Positions 34,801 through 42,479 of a stretch of DNA of 64,000 nt are shown piece by piece; within the stretch, counting starts at the first letter, position 1, and each line of letters begins with the position of its first letter. This DNA comes from Clostridia bacterium (GTDB taxonomy: Bacteria > Bacillota > Clostridia > Oscillospirales > Acutalibacteraceae): assembly GCA_017461625.1 (NCBI GenBank), contig JAFTXJ010000007.1, forward strand, positions 38,240 through 102,239, written 5' to 3'. The notes under the pieces were generated by a model. The model ran no database searches. It was given only the letters and a program-made list of their open reading frames with translations, and was not told the DNA's origin. A program made the translations under genes and the position numbers.

Positions 34801-36099
34801 ATGTTTGTTTCAGACTGTTTAAATATAAACGAGCAAAATCATCTTACAATCGGCGGTTGTGACACAACCGAGCTTACAAATCAGTTCGGCACCCCGGTGA
34901 TTGTTTATGATGAAAATGAAATCCGCAAAAATTGCAGAGCTTTTGTTGGCTCAATTCAAAAAAACTATAACGGCAACGGCAGAGTGCTTTACGCAAGCAA
35001 GGCCTTCAGCTGTAAAGAGATCTATCGCATTGTGAACAGCGAAAACATGGGTATTGACGTTGTTTCGGGCGGTGAGCTTTACACAGCTCTCAGTGTCGGT
35101 TTCCCTGCAGAAAAAATCTGTTTTCACGGCAATAATAAAAAATATTCAGAACTTGAGGAGGCTGTCGAAGCGGGTGTCGGCAGAATCGTGGTTGACAACC
35201 TTACAGAGCTTGAAGCTCTTAATGCTATCGCAGGTGAAAAGGGTAAAAAAGTAAGCATAATGTTCCGCATCAAGCCGGGCATTGATGCTCATACTCATGA
35301 CTTTGTTAAAACAGGTCAGATCGACTCAAAATTCGGTCTTGCACTTGAAACAGGCGAAGCAATGCACGGTGTTAAAACTGCATTAGCTATGGAAAACGTT
35401 GAGCTTAAAGGGGTTCATTGCCACATCGGCTCACAGATTTTTGACATTGACCCATTTGAGCTTGCCGCAGAGGTAATGATGAATTTCATCAAAGATATTA
35501 AAACTGAAACAGGCGTTACCATAACCGAGCTTAATCTCGGCGGTGGATTCGGTATCAAATATCTTGTTGATGACAAGCCTGAGGCTTATGAAAATTATAT
35601 GGACAATGTGGCAAAAGTGGTCAACACTAAAGCAGATGAATACGGTCTTCCTGTTCCGTTTATTTATATTGAGCCCGGCCGTTCAATCGTGGGTGCAACC
35701 GCAATTACACTCTACACTATCGGCTCTGTGAAGAAAATTCCCGACATCAGAAATTATGTTTCGGTAGACGGTGGAATGGCAGATAATCCGAGATACATTC
35801 TTTATCAATCCGATTATGAAATCGTCTGTGCAAATAAAATAAACAACACAAAGTCTCTCACTGCAACTGTTGCAGGTAAATGCTGTGAAAGCGGCGACTT
35901 GCTTCAGGAAAATATCTGCTTACCTGAGGTTGAGCCGAGTGATATTCTCGCTGTTCTTTCAACGGGAGCATACAACTACTCCATGGCTTCAAATTACAAC
36001 AGAATCCCCCGCCCACCCGTTGTTATGGTAAAGGACGGACAAGCAAAGTTAATAATCAAAGGCGAAAGCTACGAAGATATTATTAAAAACGATATATAA
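34801..36099 (+). CDS. lysA: Diaminopimelate decarboxylase
   Basis: A 432-residue fold-type III PLP enzyme. YASKAFSCKEI near residue 65 contains the PLP Lys, HCHIGSQIFD the dimer-interface His, GGGFGI and EPGRSIVG the phosphate-binding loops, and GKCCESGDLL the Cys-Glu-Ser substrate motif. It converts meso-diaminopimelate to lysine in the last step of lysine synthesis. It is translationally close to engB (3-bp gap). There is no lysine riboswitch directly upstream. A DapF-like domain, the preceding step in the pathway, is fused to carB in this same window. Confidence 0.96.
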   Translation: MFVSDCLNINEQNHLTIGGCDTTELTNQFGTPVIVYDENEIRKNCRAFVGSIQKNYNGNGRVLYASKAFSCKEIYRIVNSENMGIDVVSGGELYTALSVGFPAEKICFHGNNKKYSELEEAVEAGVGRIVVDNLTELEALNAIAGEKGKKVSIMFRIKPGIDAHTHDFVKTGQIDSKFGLALETGEAMHGVKTALAMENVELKGVHCHIGSQIFDIDPFELAAEVMMNFIKDIKTETGVTITELNLGGGFGIKYLVDDKPEAYENYMDNVAKVVNTKADEYGLPVPFIYIEPGRSIVGATAITLYTIGSVKKIPDIRNYVSVDGGMADNPRYILYQSDYEIVCANKINNTKSLTATVAGKCCESGDLLQENICLPEVEPSDILAVLSTGAYNYSMASNYNRIPRPPVVMVKDGQAKLIIKGESYEDIIKNDI

Positions 36100-36102
36100 C
36101 AC

Positions 36103-36140
36103 AAAGACTGTCTTGGCAAAAGCTAAGGCAGTCTTTTTTG
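36103..36140 (+). terminator. Terminator of lon-engB-lysA
   Basis: A 12-bp stem AAAGACTGTCTT / AAGGCAGTCTTT with one G-T pair, then TTTTTT just after the lysA stop. Confidence 0.87.
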
Positions 36141-36336
36141 GCAAAAATGAGATTTTTGCATATATTGAATTGGGAAGTAAAGAATAAAGACATGCGGATA
36201 TAAACGGTGCAGCGGCATAAGCCCTGAGGGAACTGCACCTGCGTAAGCAATTATCCGCTTAATATACCCCGTCTGTTGCAGTAACAATTCAGGCGGGGAT
36301 AAAAAGAAAAGCACCCGTTTTGGGTGCTTTATTTTT
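36141..36336 (+). ncRNA. Candidate structured small RNA of unknown family
   Basis: About 196 nt without a plausible ORF, between the lysA terminator and a shared terminator. In order: hairpin GCAAAAAT/ATTTTTGC (36141-36159); a closing stem GCGGATA/TATCCGC (36194-36200 with 36252-36258) enclosing stem GGTGCAG/CTGCACC and a mini-hairpin TGC-GTAA-GCA, which together make a three-way junction; a 9-bp stem CCCCGTCTG/CAGGCGGGG (36267-36298); and the terminator at 36308. Plus-strand transcription is favoured by the T-run, but no strong promoter is seen. It does not match tmRNA, RNase P, SRP RNA or a riboswitch I know; 6S RNA was considered by size but does not fold like it. Confidence 0.4.
36308..36336. 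terminator. Bidirectional terminator (rpmA on minus; candidate RNA on plus)
   Basis: A 9-bp stem AAAGCACCC / GGGTGCTTT with loop GTTTT, T-rich on both strands. Confidence 0.85.
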
Positions 36337-36341
36337 TGCAA

Positions 36342-36626
36342 TTACTGCTCAACTGCGTAAACGCTAACCTTTTTGCGGTCTTTGCCTACACGCTCAAACT
36401 TAACCTTACCATCGATAAGAGCGAAGAGTGTGTCGTCAGAACCTCTGCCAACGTTGTTGCCGGGGTGAATGTGTGTTCCGCGCTGTTTAACAAGAATGTT
36501 ACCTGCAAGAACAAACTGACCGTCAGCACGCTTTACGCCGAGTCTTTTTGATTCAGAATCACGGCCGTTACGGGTTGAACCCATACCTTTTTTATGAGCA
36601 AAAAGCTGAATGTTGATTTTAAGCAT
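36342..36626 (-). CDS. rpmA: Large ribosomal subunit protein bL27 (with Prp-cleaved N-terminal extension)
   Basis: A 94-residue protein. It starts [14 protein letters not shown]: the MLKxNIQLF peptide is the Firmicutes-type extension removed by Prp between Phe-9 and Ala-10, exposing the AHKKG tail that reaches the peptidyl transferase centre. It is the third gene of rplU-prp-rpmA. Confidence 0.96.
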   Translation of the reverse strand: MLKINIQLFAHKKGMGSTRNGRDSESKRLGVKRADGQFVLAGNILVKQRGTHIHPGNNVGRGSDDTLFALIDGKVKFERVGKDRKKVSVYAVEQ

Positions 36627-36640
36627 TATGGCACCTCCGT

Positions 36641-36946
36641 TTAGATGTTTGTAACTTTAATGTTTTTAGGATAATCCTGTGATAGGCTTATCAAATGCAG
36701 TTGTAAGCCTTTGAGAATCGCTTGTGTTTCACTCAACGGTTTAACTTTTAAATAAAGATATCCGTCTTCAACTCTGATATCAGCATCAACTGATAAAATC
36801 TCGGTAATTGTGTTGGCAGCCATATACGCTGCTGAAGAAACTGCTGAACAGATAATATCTTCACCATACTCTGCACTGTCACTGTGACCGGAAAATTCAA
36901 AGCCTGTGAGCAAATCACCATGATTGAAAAATCTGGCTTTAATCAT
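36641..36946 (-). CDS. prp: Ribosomal-processing cysteine protease Prp
   Basis: A 101-residue protein of the YsxB/Prp family. It has the catalytic His in FSGHSD near residue 21 and the catalytic Cys in IICSAVSSA near residue 33. Prp cuts the N-terminal extension of L27, whose gene lies immediately downstream. It lies between rplU (6 bp) and rpmA (14 bp), the conserved Firmicutes order. Confidence 0.93.
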   Translation of the reverse strand: MIKARFFNHGDLLTGFEFSGHSDSAEYGEDIICSAVSSAAYMAANTITEILSVDADIRVEDGYLYLKVKPLSETQAILKGLQLHLISLSQDYPKNIKVTNI

Positions 36947-36952
36947 ACCAAA

Positions 36953-37264
36953 TTAAGCGTTAATTGCTGAAATTTCAACCTTTGTGTAGGGCTGTCTGTG
37001 ACCCTTCTTACGCTTCTCGTTTTTCTTTGCTTTGTAGGTGAAAACAACAACTTTCTTAGCTTTGCCGTTCTTTTCAACCTTTGCTGTAACTGTTGCACCT
37101 TCAACATAAGGAGCACCTACAACAATACCGTCGTCTTTACCAACTGCAACAACTTTGTCAAAAACAACTTCGTCGCCTGCTTCAACGTCAAGCTTTTCGA
37201 TGTAAACAGTTTCACCTGCTTCAACCTTATACTGCTTGCCGCCTGTAACAATGATTGCGTACAT
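36953..37264 (-). CDS. rplU: Large ribosomal subunit protein bL21
   Basis: A 103-residue protein: [18 protein letters not shown] at the N-terminus and the [20 protein letters not shown]-terminal signature. It binds 23S rRNA and L20. It is the first gene of rplU-prp-rpmA behind a leader of about 86 nt. Confidence 0.97.
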   Translation of the reverse strand: MYAIIVTGGKQYKVEAGETVYIEKLDVEAGDEVVFDKVVAVGKDDGIVVGAPYVEGATVTAKVEKNGKAKKVVVFTYKAKKNEKRKKGHRQPYTKVEISAINA

Positions 37265-37385
37265 TTTTCTTACCTTCCTTTATTATGGACTCGCTACTGT
37301 GGGGCGGATAAATCACTTGTGTTGCATAGCAACGCCCGAAATATGCGGTATAAATGAGTATATCACAATGCACAAATTTTGTCAA
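37265..37385 (-). promoter_or_regulatory. rplU promoter and 5' leader (candidate L21 leader)
   Basis: Minus strand TTGACA (37380-37385), 17-bp spacer, TATACT (37357-37362). The resulting ~86-nt leader contains the inverted repeat GTTGCTATGCAAC (37322-37333) and GC-rich segments, in the place of the known L21 leader that regulates this operon in Firmicutes. Identity as that Rfam family is not proven. Confidence 0.6.
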
Positions 37386-37395
37386 CACTTTTTAC

Positions 37396-37425
37396 AAAAA
37401 ATCAGGTGCACTTTTGTGCACCTGA
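37396..37425 (-). terminator. Terminator of the distal DUF4474-like gene
   Basis: A 10-bp perfect stem TCAGGTGCAC / GTGCACCTGA with a 4-nt loop, then TTTTTT on the minus strand, 6 bp after the stop. Confidence 0.9.
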
Positions 37426-37430
37426 AATAA

Positions 37431-38618
37431 TTACCAAACAAAAGCTACATTAACTCCGTTCTGAGTTGTTTCAACTTCACCTGTTGCAGCAGCTGATGCT
37501 ACAAAGAGGTCTGCCATTTCCTGAGAATGAAATTCAAATGTGCCTTTCATTGTAAGATTTTCGGGCAAATATGTTTTCGGTCCGAATTTGAATCCTGTAA
37601 GCCACCAGTGTTTCATTGGTCCGCGCTGAAGAAGAAGGTCATCGTGATGATAAATTTCCATTGTCATAACCATCATTTCTTCATCGTTAGCGCAGTTGTA
37701 AAATGTTCCGGGAGCTCCGATTTCACGAGTATAAATTCCCATTTCGCCACCGGGAACAATGAGGTATCTGCCGCCCTTCCAGAGCTGAATCATCCATTCT
37801 TTGTTGTCATAAACAAACTTGATTCTGACTGTTTCATAATCAAGGAAGCTGGTAGCATAGCAGAAAAGGTCATAAGCAAGTGTAAAGCCCATATATCTCT
37901 GCCATGACTTTACAACTGTTGTGAGAACATAATTCTCTGTATCAAGCTCAAATCCGAAACCAAGGATACCTGTATCATCAACGTTATCAAGGGTGTTTTC
38001 TCTTGCGTTGTACTGAAGGCCTGTGAATGCAGTTTCTTCACTGCCGTCAAGGTATTTGATGTCGATGCAAATATTATAAATATCGGCATCTGTTTCAGAC
38101 TGCATAGAGTAAAGCTCAACCTCAACCATTGATTTGAGATATACTCTTATAATAAACACGATTGTTGCACCAAGAGCACTGCCTTCTGCGAAAAGCTCTT
38201 TAGATTTTTCTCTGAGAACAGGTTCAAGTGTTTCCATATCAATTTTGAAAATTGATTTGATTTTTTCAGAGCTTCCGGCAACAGCAGGAAGACTGTTGGC
38301 AATAAGTTCACAGTCAAGAACACCGCCGCTAACTTCTTTAAGGTCAGCAAAAATATCACTAAGGTGACCTGTAACAGAAACAGCAAGCTTTTCTTCCGGA
38401 ATAAGTCTGACACCAAGAAGAACTTCAATGGCATCATTTAATGAATCCACCTGATCGATGAACTGCTGGGTTGTTAAAGGTATGTAACCGTTCAAATTAA
38501 GCTCTTCATCTGAAAGCTCATCACGGTTACCGTTCAATGCAAAAGTTGGCACCATTGCAGATGTGAAAACTAAAATAATAATCATAAGTGCCGAAATAGG
38601 CTTTTTGAGTAATGACAT
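37431..38618 (-). CDS. Secreted DUF4474-like protein, copy 2
   Basis: A 395-residue exported protein from the ATG at 38618, which has GGAGGGAT 5 bp upstream; the longer frame overlaps the neighbouring terminator and is rejected. A signal peptide of ~28 residues ends near PTFALN. The C-terminal half resembles DUF4474: WQRYMGFTLAYDLFCY, FVYDNKEWMIQLWKGG, GGEMGIYTREIGAPGTFYNCA and HWWLTGFKFG. It is a tandem paralogue of the next gene, with the same length and an identical QNG(V/A)NVAFVW C-terminus. The repeated LTTxQFxxxxDxxNxAxExLLGxxLIPEEKL block near residues 50-85 is also shared. The function of the family is unknown. Confidence 0.8.
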   Translation of the reverse strand: MSLLKKPISALMIIILVFTSAMVPTFALNGNRDELSDEELNLNGYIPLTTQQFIDQVDSLNDAIEVLLGVRLIPEEKLAVSVTGHLSDIFADLKEVSGGVLDCELIANSLPAVAGSSEKIKSIFKIDMETLEPVLREKSKELFAEGSALGATIVFIIRVYLKSMVEVELYSMQSETDADIYNICIDIKYLDGSEETAFTGLQYNARENTLDNVDDTGILGFGFELDTENYVLTTVVKSWQRYMGFTLAYDLFCYATSFLDYETVRIKFVYDNKEWMIQLWKGGRYLIVPGGEMGIYTREIGAPGTFYNCANDEEMMVMTMEIYHHDDLLLQRGPMKHWWLTGFKFGPKTYLPENLTMKGTFEFHSQEMADLFVASAAATGEVETTQNGVNVAFVW

Positions 38619-38646
38619 AATATCCCTCCAAAAAATCAGTGTGAAC

Positions 38647-38675
38647 ATTCTATCACTATTTTTCAAATAAATCAA
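38647..38675 (-). promoter_or_regulatory. Promoter of DUF4474-like copy 2
   Basis: Minus strand TTGATT (38670-38675), 17-bp spacer, TAGAAT (38647-38652). Confidence 0.6.
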
Positions 38676-38688
38676 TAAACGATATATA

Positions 38689-38724
38689 CAAAAATTCGGA
38701 TATGCATATCTGCATATCCGAATT
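38689..38724 (-). terminator. Terminator of DUF4474-like copy 1
   Basis: A 14-bp perfect stem AATTCGGATATGCA / TGCATATCCGAATT with loop GATA on the minus strand and TTTT following, 3 bp after the stop. Confidence 0.82.
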
Positions 38725-38727
38725 AAA

Positions 38728-39906
38728 TTACCAAACAAATGCAACATTTGCACCATTTTGTGTTGTTTTAATCTCGCCGGTTTCAGCCGCTGAGGTAACA
38801 AAAAGGTTTGCCATTTCAACTGTCGGGAAGTCAATCGTGCCGTGAAGTGTAAGACTTTCCGGTGCATATGCTTTGGGGTGAAGTTTAAATCCCGTAAGCC
38901 ACCAGTGAAGCGTCGGCTCCATTTCAAAGAGCAAATCATCATGATGATAAAGTTTCATGCTCATAACCATCATATCTTCATCAGCGGCACAGTTATAAAA
39001 TGTGCCCGGTGCTCCGATTTCACGAGTGTAAATTCCGATTTCGCCACCGGGGGCAACAAGATACTTACCCTTCCAAAGCTGAACCATCCACTCACGGTTA
39101 TCATATTCAAACTTAACTCTTACTGTTACATAATCAAAAATTTTGGTTATGTAGCAAAAAATGTCATAAACCATAGTAAAACCGAAGTTTCTCTGCCATG
39201 AATTAACAGCAGTTGAAATTAAATAATCTTCAGTGTCAAGAACAAAACCGAGGTCTAAAACGCCTGTATTATTTTTGCTGTTAAGTGTACCGTTTACAGA
39301 GTCATAAACAATTCCCGTTGAAAATCCGTCAGGCTCACCATATTCATAATTAACAGTTAAAAACAGCTCAAATTTACCGTTTTCACCTTCAACAGGAACG
39401 GAATAAAGCTCGCAACTGTCAATAGTTTTAAGATAGGCTCTTAAAAAAGTTATTACAAAACCTGCAATAACATTGTCCTGAGCATAATATTCATCTGCCA
39501 TCTTTTTAAGGGCAGGGTCAACAACAGACATATCAATCTTAAGCAAAGATTTAATTTCATTTGAATTGCCTTTAAGAGAAGGTAAGCTGTCAATTATCAA
39601 CTGGCAGTCAACCACGCTGCCGGTTGATTCAGTAATTCCGGCTAAAATCTCATTTAAAAATCCGTTTACTTCAACCTTAAGCTTCTCTTCAGGAATAAGT
39701 TTAATTCCCAGAAGGGCCTCAAAAGCATTGTTAATTGTGTCACAATACGAAACGAACTGCACCGTTGTAAGTGGGGTGTGACCCTCATCATAAACATAGT
39801 CGCTCCCTGCTTCACCTGTGGTTGCATAACCGGGAACAATAACAGCTCCGCACAGAATCACTAATGACAAAACAACAGACATTACCCTCTGTAAAATTTT
39901 GTTCAT
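38728..39906 (-). CDS. Secreted DUF4474-like protein, copy 1
   Basis: A 392-residue exported protein from the ATG at 39906 (GGAGGGATATGCT upstream). The signal peptide MNKILQRVMSVVLSLVILCG ends near VPGYA. Residues ~50-90 carry LTTVQFVSYCDTINNAFEALLGIKLIPEEKL and the C-terminal half the DUF4474-like block (WQRNFGFTMVYD, EYDNREWMVQLWKGK, GGEIGIYTREIGAPGTFYNC, HWWLTGFKL). It is closely related to copy 2, which lies 110 bp downstream with its own promoter, so the pair arose by tandem duplication and has since diverged. No catalytic motif is obvious. Confidence 0.8.
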   Translation of the reverse strand: MNKILQRVMSVVLSLVILCGAVIVPGYATTGEAGSDYVYDEGHTPLTTVQFVSYCDTINNAFEALLGIKLIPEEKLKVEVNGFLNEILAGITESTGSVVDCQLIIDSLPSLKGNSNEIKSLLKIDMSVVDPALKKMADEYYAQDNVIAGFVITFLRAYLKTIDSCELYSVPVEGENGKFELFLTVNYEYGEPDGFSTGIVYDSVNGTLNSKNNTGVLDLGFVLDTEDYLISTAVNSWQRNFGFTMVYDIFCYITKIFDYVTVRVKFEYDNREWMVQLWKGKYLVAPGGEIGIYTREIGAPGTFYNCAADEDMMVMSMKLYHHDDLLFEMEPTLHWWLTGFKLHPKAYAPESLTLHGTIDFPTVEMANLFVTSAAETGEIKTTQNGANVAFVW

Positions 39907-39938
39907 AGCATATCCCTCCAAAAATTCCATTTTGATAC

Positions 39939-39966
39939 ATTATATCATTGTTTCAAAAAATTTCAA
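39939..39966 (-). promoter_or_regulatory. Promoter of DUF4474-like copy 1
   Basis: Minus strand TTGAAA (39961-39966), 16-bp spacer, TATAAT (39939-39944). Confidence 0.6.
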
Positions 39967-39975
39967 TATAAATTT

Positions 39976-40200
39976 TTATTTACTATTAAAATCATCATCC
40001 ATATCTGACACAGGATTTTCAGGAATAATAAAAGCAAGGATGATATAAAGAATTATACCGGGAAAACCCACTGAAAAAACGGTAAGCAACGCATAAATAA
40101 TTCTTATGATAGTGGGGTCAATATCAAAATATTCGCCAACACCTGCACATACACCGCAAAACTTTTTATCTTTTACACTTCTATAAAGTTTCTTTTTCAT
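39976..40200 (-). CDS. PspC-domain membrane protein
   Basis: A 74-residue protein from the ATG at 40200, whose GGAGG site lies inside the end of lgt. MKKKLYRSVKDKKFCGVCAGVGEYFDIDPTIIRIIYALLTVF is a textbook PspC domain: a short positively charged N-terminus, one glycine-rich turn and a membrane helix or helical hairpin. PspC proteins contribute to envelope-stress responses; small stand-alone versions are common in Clostridia. It overlaps lgt by 20 bp. Confidence 0.88.
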   Translation of the reverse strand: MKKKLYRSVKDKKFCGVCAGVGEYFDIDPTIIRIIYALLTVFSVGFPGIILYIILAFIIPENPVSDMDDDFNSK

Positions 40201-41194
40201 TTTCGTTTCCTCCATTCACTGTTATTTCAACTTCTGTTTCAACACTGTGAAGCGTCTCTTCCGCTTCTTTTTCAGCCTTGAGCTTTTCTTCCATAAAAAA
40301 GTCTATACCATCAATAGGCCGAGGGTTCTTTTTGTATTTCATTGTTAAAACAATCAATGTAACAACACAGACCATAACAATAGCAAAAGATAAAAGCTGT
40401 GACACTCTGATGGTTGTGTCACCAACATAAAGGCTGTCTGTTCTGAAGCCCTCAATAATAGTTCTGCCTGTTCCGTACCAAATGCCATAGCAAAGGAAGG
40501 TTTGACCGCTGAAAATTCTTAATTTTTTTGTAATAAAAAACAATACAAAAAATCCGACAATACACCATATTGATTCATACAAAAACGTGGGATGAACAGG
40601 AAGATCAGGATCCATCTCAATACCCTTTTCAGCAAAAACATCCTGATGATCTATAATGTAAAGGGCAGTTTTTTTGCTCCACATACCCCATGGCAAATCG
40701 GTGTTTGTTCCGAATGCCTCCTGATTGGCAAAGTTGCCCCAACGGCCTATGCCTTGACCTATGAGAAGGCTCATACCTGCAATATCAAGCAGGTTATAAA
40801 AATTAAGTTTTCTTACTTTGCATACAACAAAAGCTGCCGCAATTCCGCCGATAATTCCGCCATAAATTGCAAGTCCGCCGTTCCAGATTGCAAAAATTTC
40901 AAGCGGGTTATCTTTGTATCTGTCCCATTCAAAAATGCAATAATAAAGTCTTGCACCTATAATGGCGAAAATTGTGCCGTAAATTAGCACGTCAATCATT
41001 TTATCAAGGCTCATTTTCCATTTGTATGCCGTTCTGCCGCCAAAAAGAACGGCAAGCAAAAAGCCAAATGCAATAATCGCACCGTACCAACGGATTGTTA
41101 TATCATTACCAAAAAGATTAAACTGAGCAAGAATTGACGAAACGGTAAAGCCCCTGTCAATCCCCGTAAAATAAACAACTGCAGAATCCATCAA
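40181..41194 (-). CDS. lgt: Prolipoprotein diacylglyceryl transferase
   Basis: A 337-residue, seven-helix membrane enzyme. IRWYGAIIAFGFLLA, the NGGLAIYGGIIGG motif near residue 105, the signature IGQGIGRWGNFANQEAFG near 145 and the late GTGRTIIEGFRTD are all diagnostic. It transfers diacylglyceryl from phosphatidylglycerol to the lipobox Cys of prelipoproteins such as the WG-repeat lipoprotein in this window. A charged cytoplasmic tail of ~45 residues extends past the family core. It lies 1 bp downstream of the ymfH-like gene. Confidence 0.95.
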   Translation of the reverse strand: MMDSAVVYFTGIDRGFTVSSILAQFNLFGNDITIRWYGAIIAFGFLLAVLFGGRTAYKWKMSLDKMIDVLIYGTIFAIIGARLYYCIFEWDRYKDNPLEIFAIWNGGLAIYGGIIGGIAAAFVVCKVRKLNFYNLLDIAGMSLLIGQGIGRWGNFANQEAFGTNTDLPWGMWSKKTALYIIDHQDVFAEKGIEMDPDLPVHPTFLYESIWCIVGFFVLFFITKKLRIFSGQTFLCYGIWYGTGRTIIEGFRTDSLYVGDTTIRVSQLLSFAIVMVCVVTLIVLTMKYKKNPRPIDGIDFFMEEKLKAEKEAEETLHSVETEVEITVNGGNENEKETL

Positions 41195-41195
41195 A

Positions 41196-42479
41196 TCACT
41201 CCTCTATTGGCGAAATTACAGAAAGCACACTGTATTCATCAAGCATAATTTCTTTAAGCAAAGAATTGAGATATTGGGCGGTGATTTTTTCATATTCTTC
41301 AAAATCAGTGAAAACATCTTCACCCCAGAAATATGAAATCGCCATATTATTTGCAATTTCATCAACGTCATTGAGCCCCATAATCATTCTGCCGTAAAGC
41401 TTTTTGCGAGTTCTGTTAAACTCTTTTTCGCTGATTCCGTTTTCTCTGAACCGCTGAATTTCTGCTTTTATCTCTGCTTCAACCGCTTTCGGGTCAGAGC
41501 TTTCACCGCCAAAAAGAACGGCACTGTAACCGAACCCCGTAAAATATTCATAAGAAAAAGTTGTGTTAATCAACTTTTTATCAAGCAGTCTCTTATAAAG
41601 CTGTGAAGACGGACTTGCGATTATATCAAGAATCATATCAATTGCAAGCTCACGCTTTGTGGGCTGAGCAGGGTCAGGGTAATTCTCTTTAAAGCCAAGC
41701 ATAAACTGAGGAGCTGAAACAGAAAGCTTTTCTTCTGTATAATGAGTAACAATCTCTTTTGGCTCATCAATTACCTTTCTTTCAATCATTCCGCCGTCAC
41801 CGTTTTTATCAATCACTCGGTCAGCAACCTCAATAACATCATCAACACTTACATTACCTGCAATTGCAAGCACCATATTGCCAAGATTGTAGAAGCTGTT
41901 ATAGCAATCATAAAGCATATCGGCAGTAATTTCTGCAATTGATTCACAAGTGCCTGCAATATCTGTTCTCAACGGATGATTATGATACATTGCCCTGAAA
42001 AGGTTAAACATAATCTCCCAATCGGGAACATCTTTATACATCATAATTTCCTGGCCGATAATCCCCTGCTCTTTTTCAACAGTTTGCTGAGTAAAATAGG
42101 GATGCTGAACAAAATCGAGAAGAATTTCAAGATTCTGCCTGAAATTGCCTGAGCACGAGAAGAGATAGCCTGTTCTGTCAAAGCTTGTGTAAGCGTTGGC
42201 AGAAGCTCCTGTTTTGGCAAAGCGTTCAAAAGCGTCAAGATCTTCACTTTCAAATAGCTTATGCTCCAAAAAATGTGCAGTGCCTTCAGGGATTGTTTTA
42301 TATGAGCCGTCAGTCAGAGGAATCTGAGTATCAATTGAGCCGTACTTTGTCATAAAAACAGCATACGCACCTGAATATCCGTTTTTGGGCATAACAAGAA
42401 TTTTAAGGCCTGACGGATGAGTTATGTCATAATACATTTCATCAAGTCCGTCATTACGGATTTCTTTAATTTCCATCAT
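41196..42479 (-). CDS. M16-family zinc peptidase, YmfH-like
   Basis: About 427 residues from the ATG at 42479 (GGGGAGGGTGAAG upstream; a second ATG follows directly). The inverted zinc motif HFLEH at residues 69-73 and a downstream Glu (about 76 residues later) make this the catalytically competent partner. Its neighbour upstream lacks the motif. In Bacillus the YmfF/YmfH pair lies in a conserved locus and is thought to process peptides. It overlaps the ymfF-like gene by 14 bp, suggesting translational coupling and a heterodimer. Confidence 0.9.
   Translation of the reverse strand: MMEIKEIRNDGLDEMYYDITHPSGLKILVMPKNGYSGAYAVFMTKYGSIDTQIPLTDGSYKTIPEGTAHFLEHKLFESEDLDAFERFAKTGASANAYTSFDRTGYLFSCSGNFRQNLEILLDFVQHPYFTQQTVEKEQGIIGQEIMMYKDVPDWEIMFNLFRAMYHNHPLRTDIAGTCESIAEITADMLYDCYNSFYNLGNMVLAIAGNVSVDDVIEVADRVIDKNGDGGMIERKVIDEPKEIVTHYTEEKLSVSAPQFMLGFKENYPDPAQPTKRELAIDMILDIIASPSSQLYKRLLDKKLINTTFSYEYFTGFGYSAVLFGGESSDPKAVEAEIKAEIQRFRENGISEKEFNRTRKKLYGRMIMGLNDVDEIANNMAISYFWGEDVFTDFEEYEKITAQYLNSLLKEIMLDEYSVLSVISPIEE

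Noticed and set aside
36100-36340. 6S RNA, SRP RNA or a known riboswitch
   Set aside because: The visible fold (junction plus separate 3' stem) and the lack of their conserved motifs do not fit; reported only as an unknown candidate.
38619-38942. 108-residue N-terminal extension of DUF4474-like copy 2
   Set aside because: It overlaps the neighbour's coding end and terminator on the same strand; the signal peptide and GGAGG mark the ATG at 38618.
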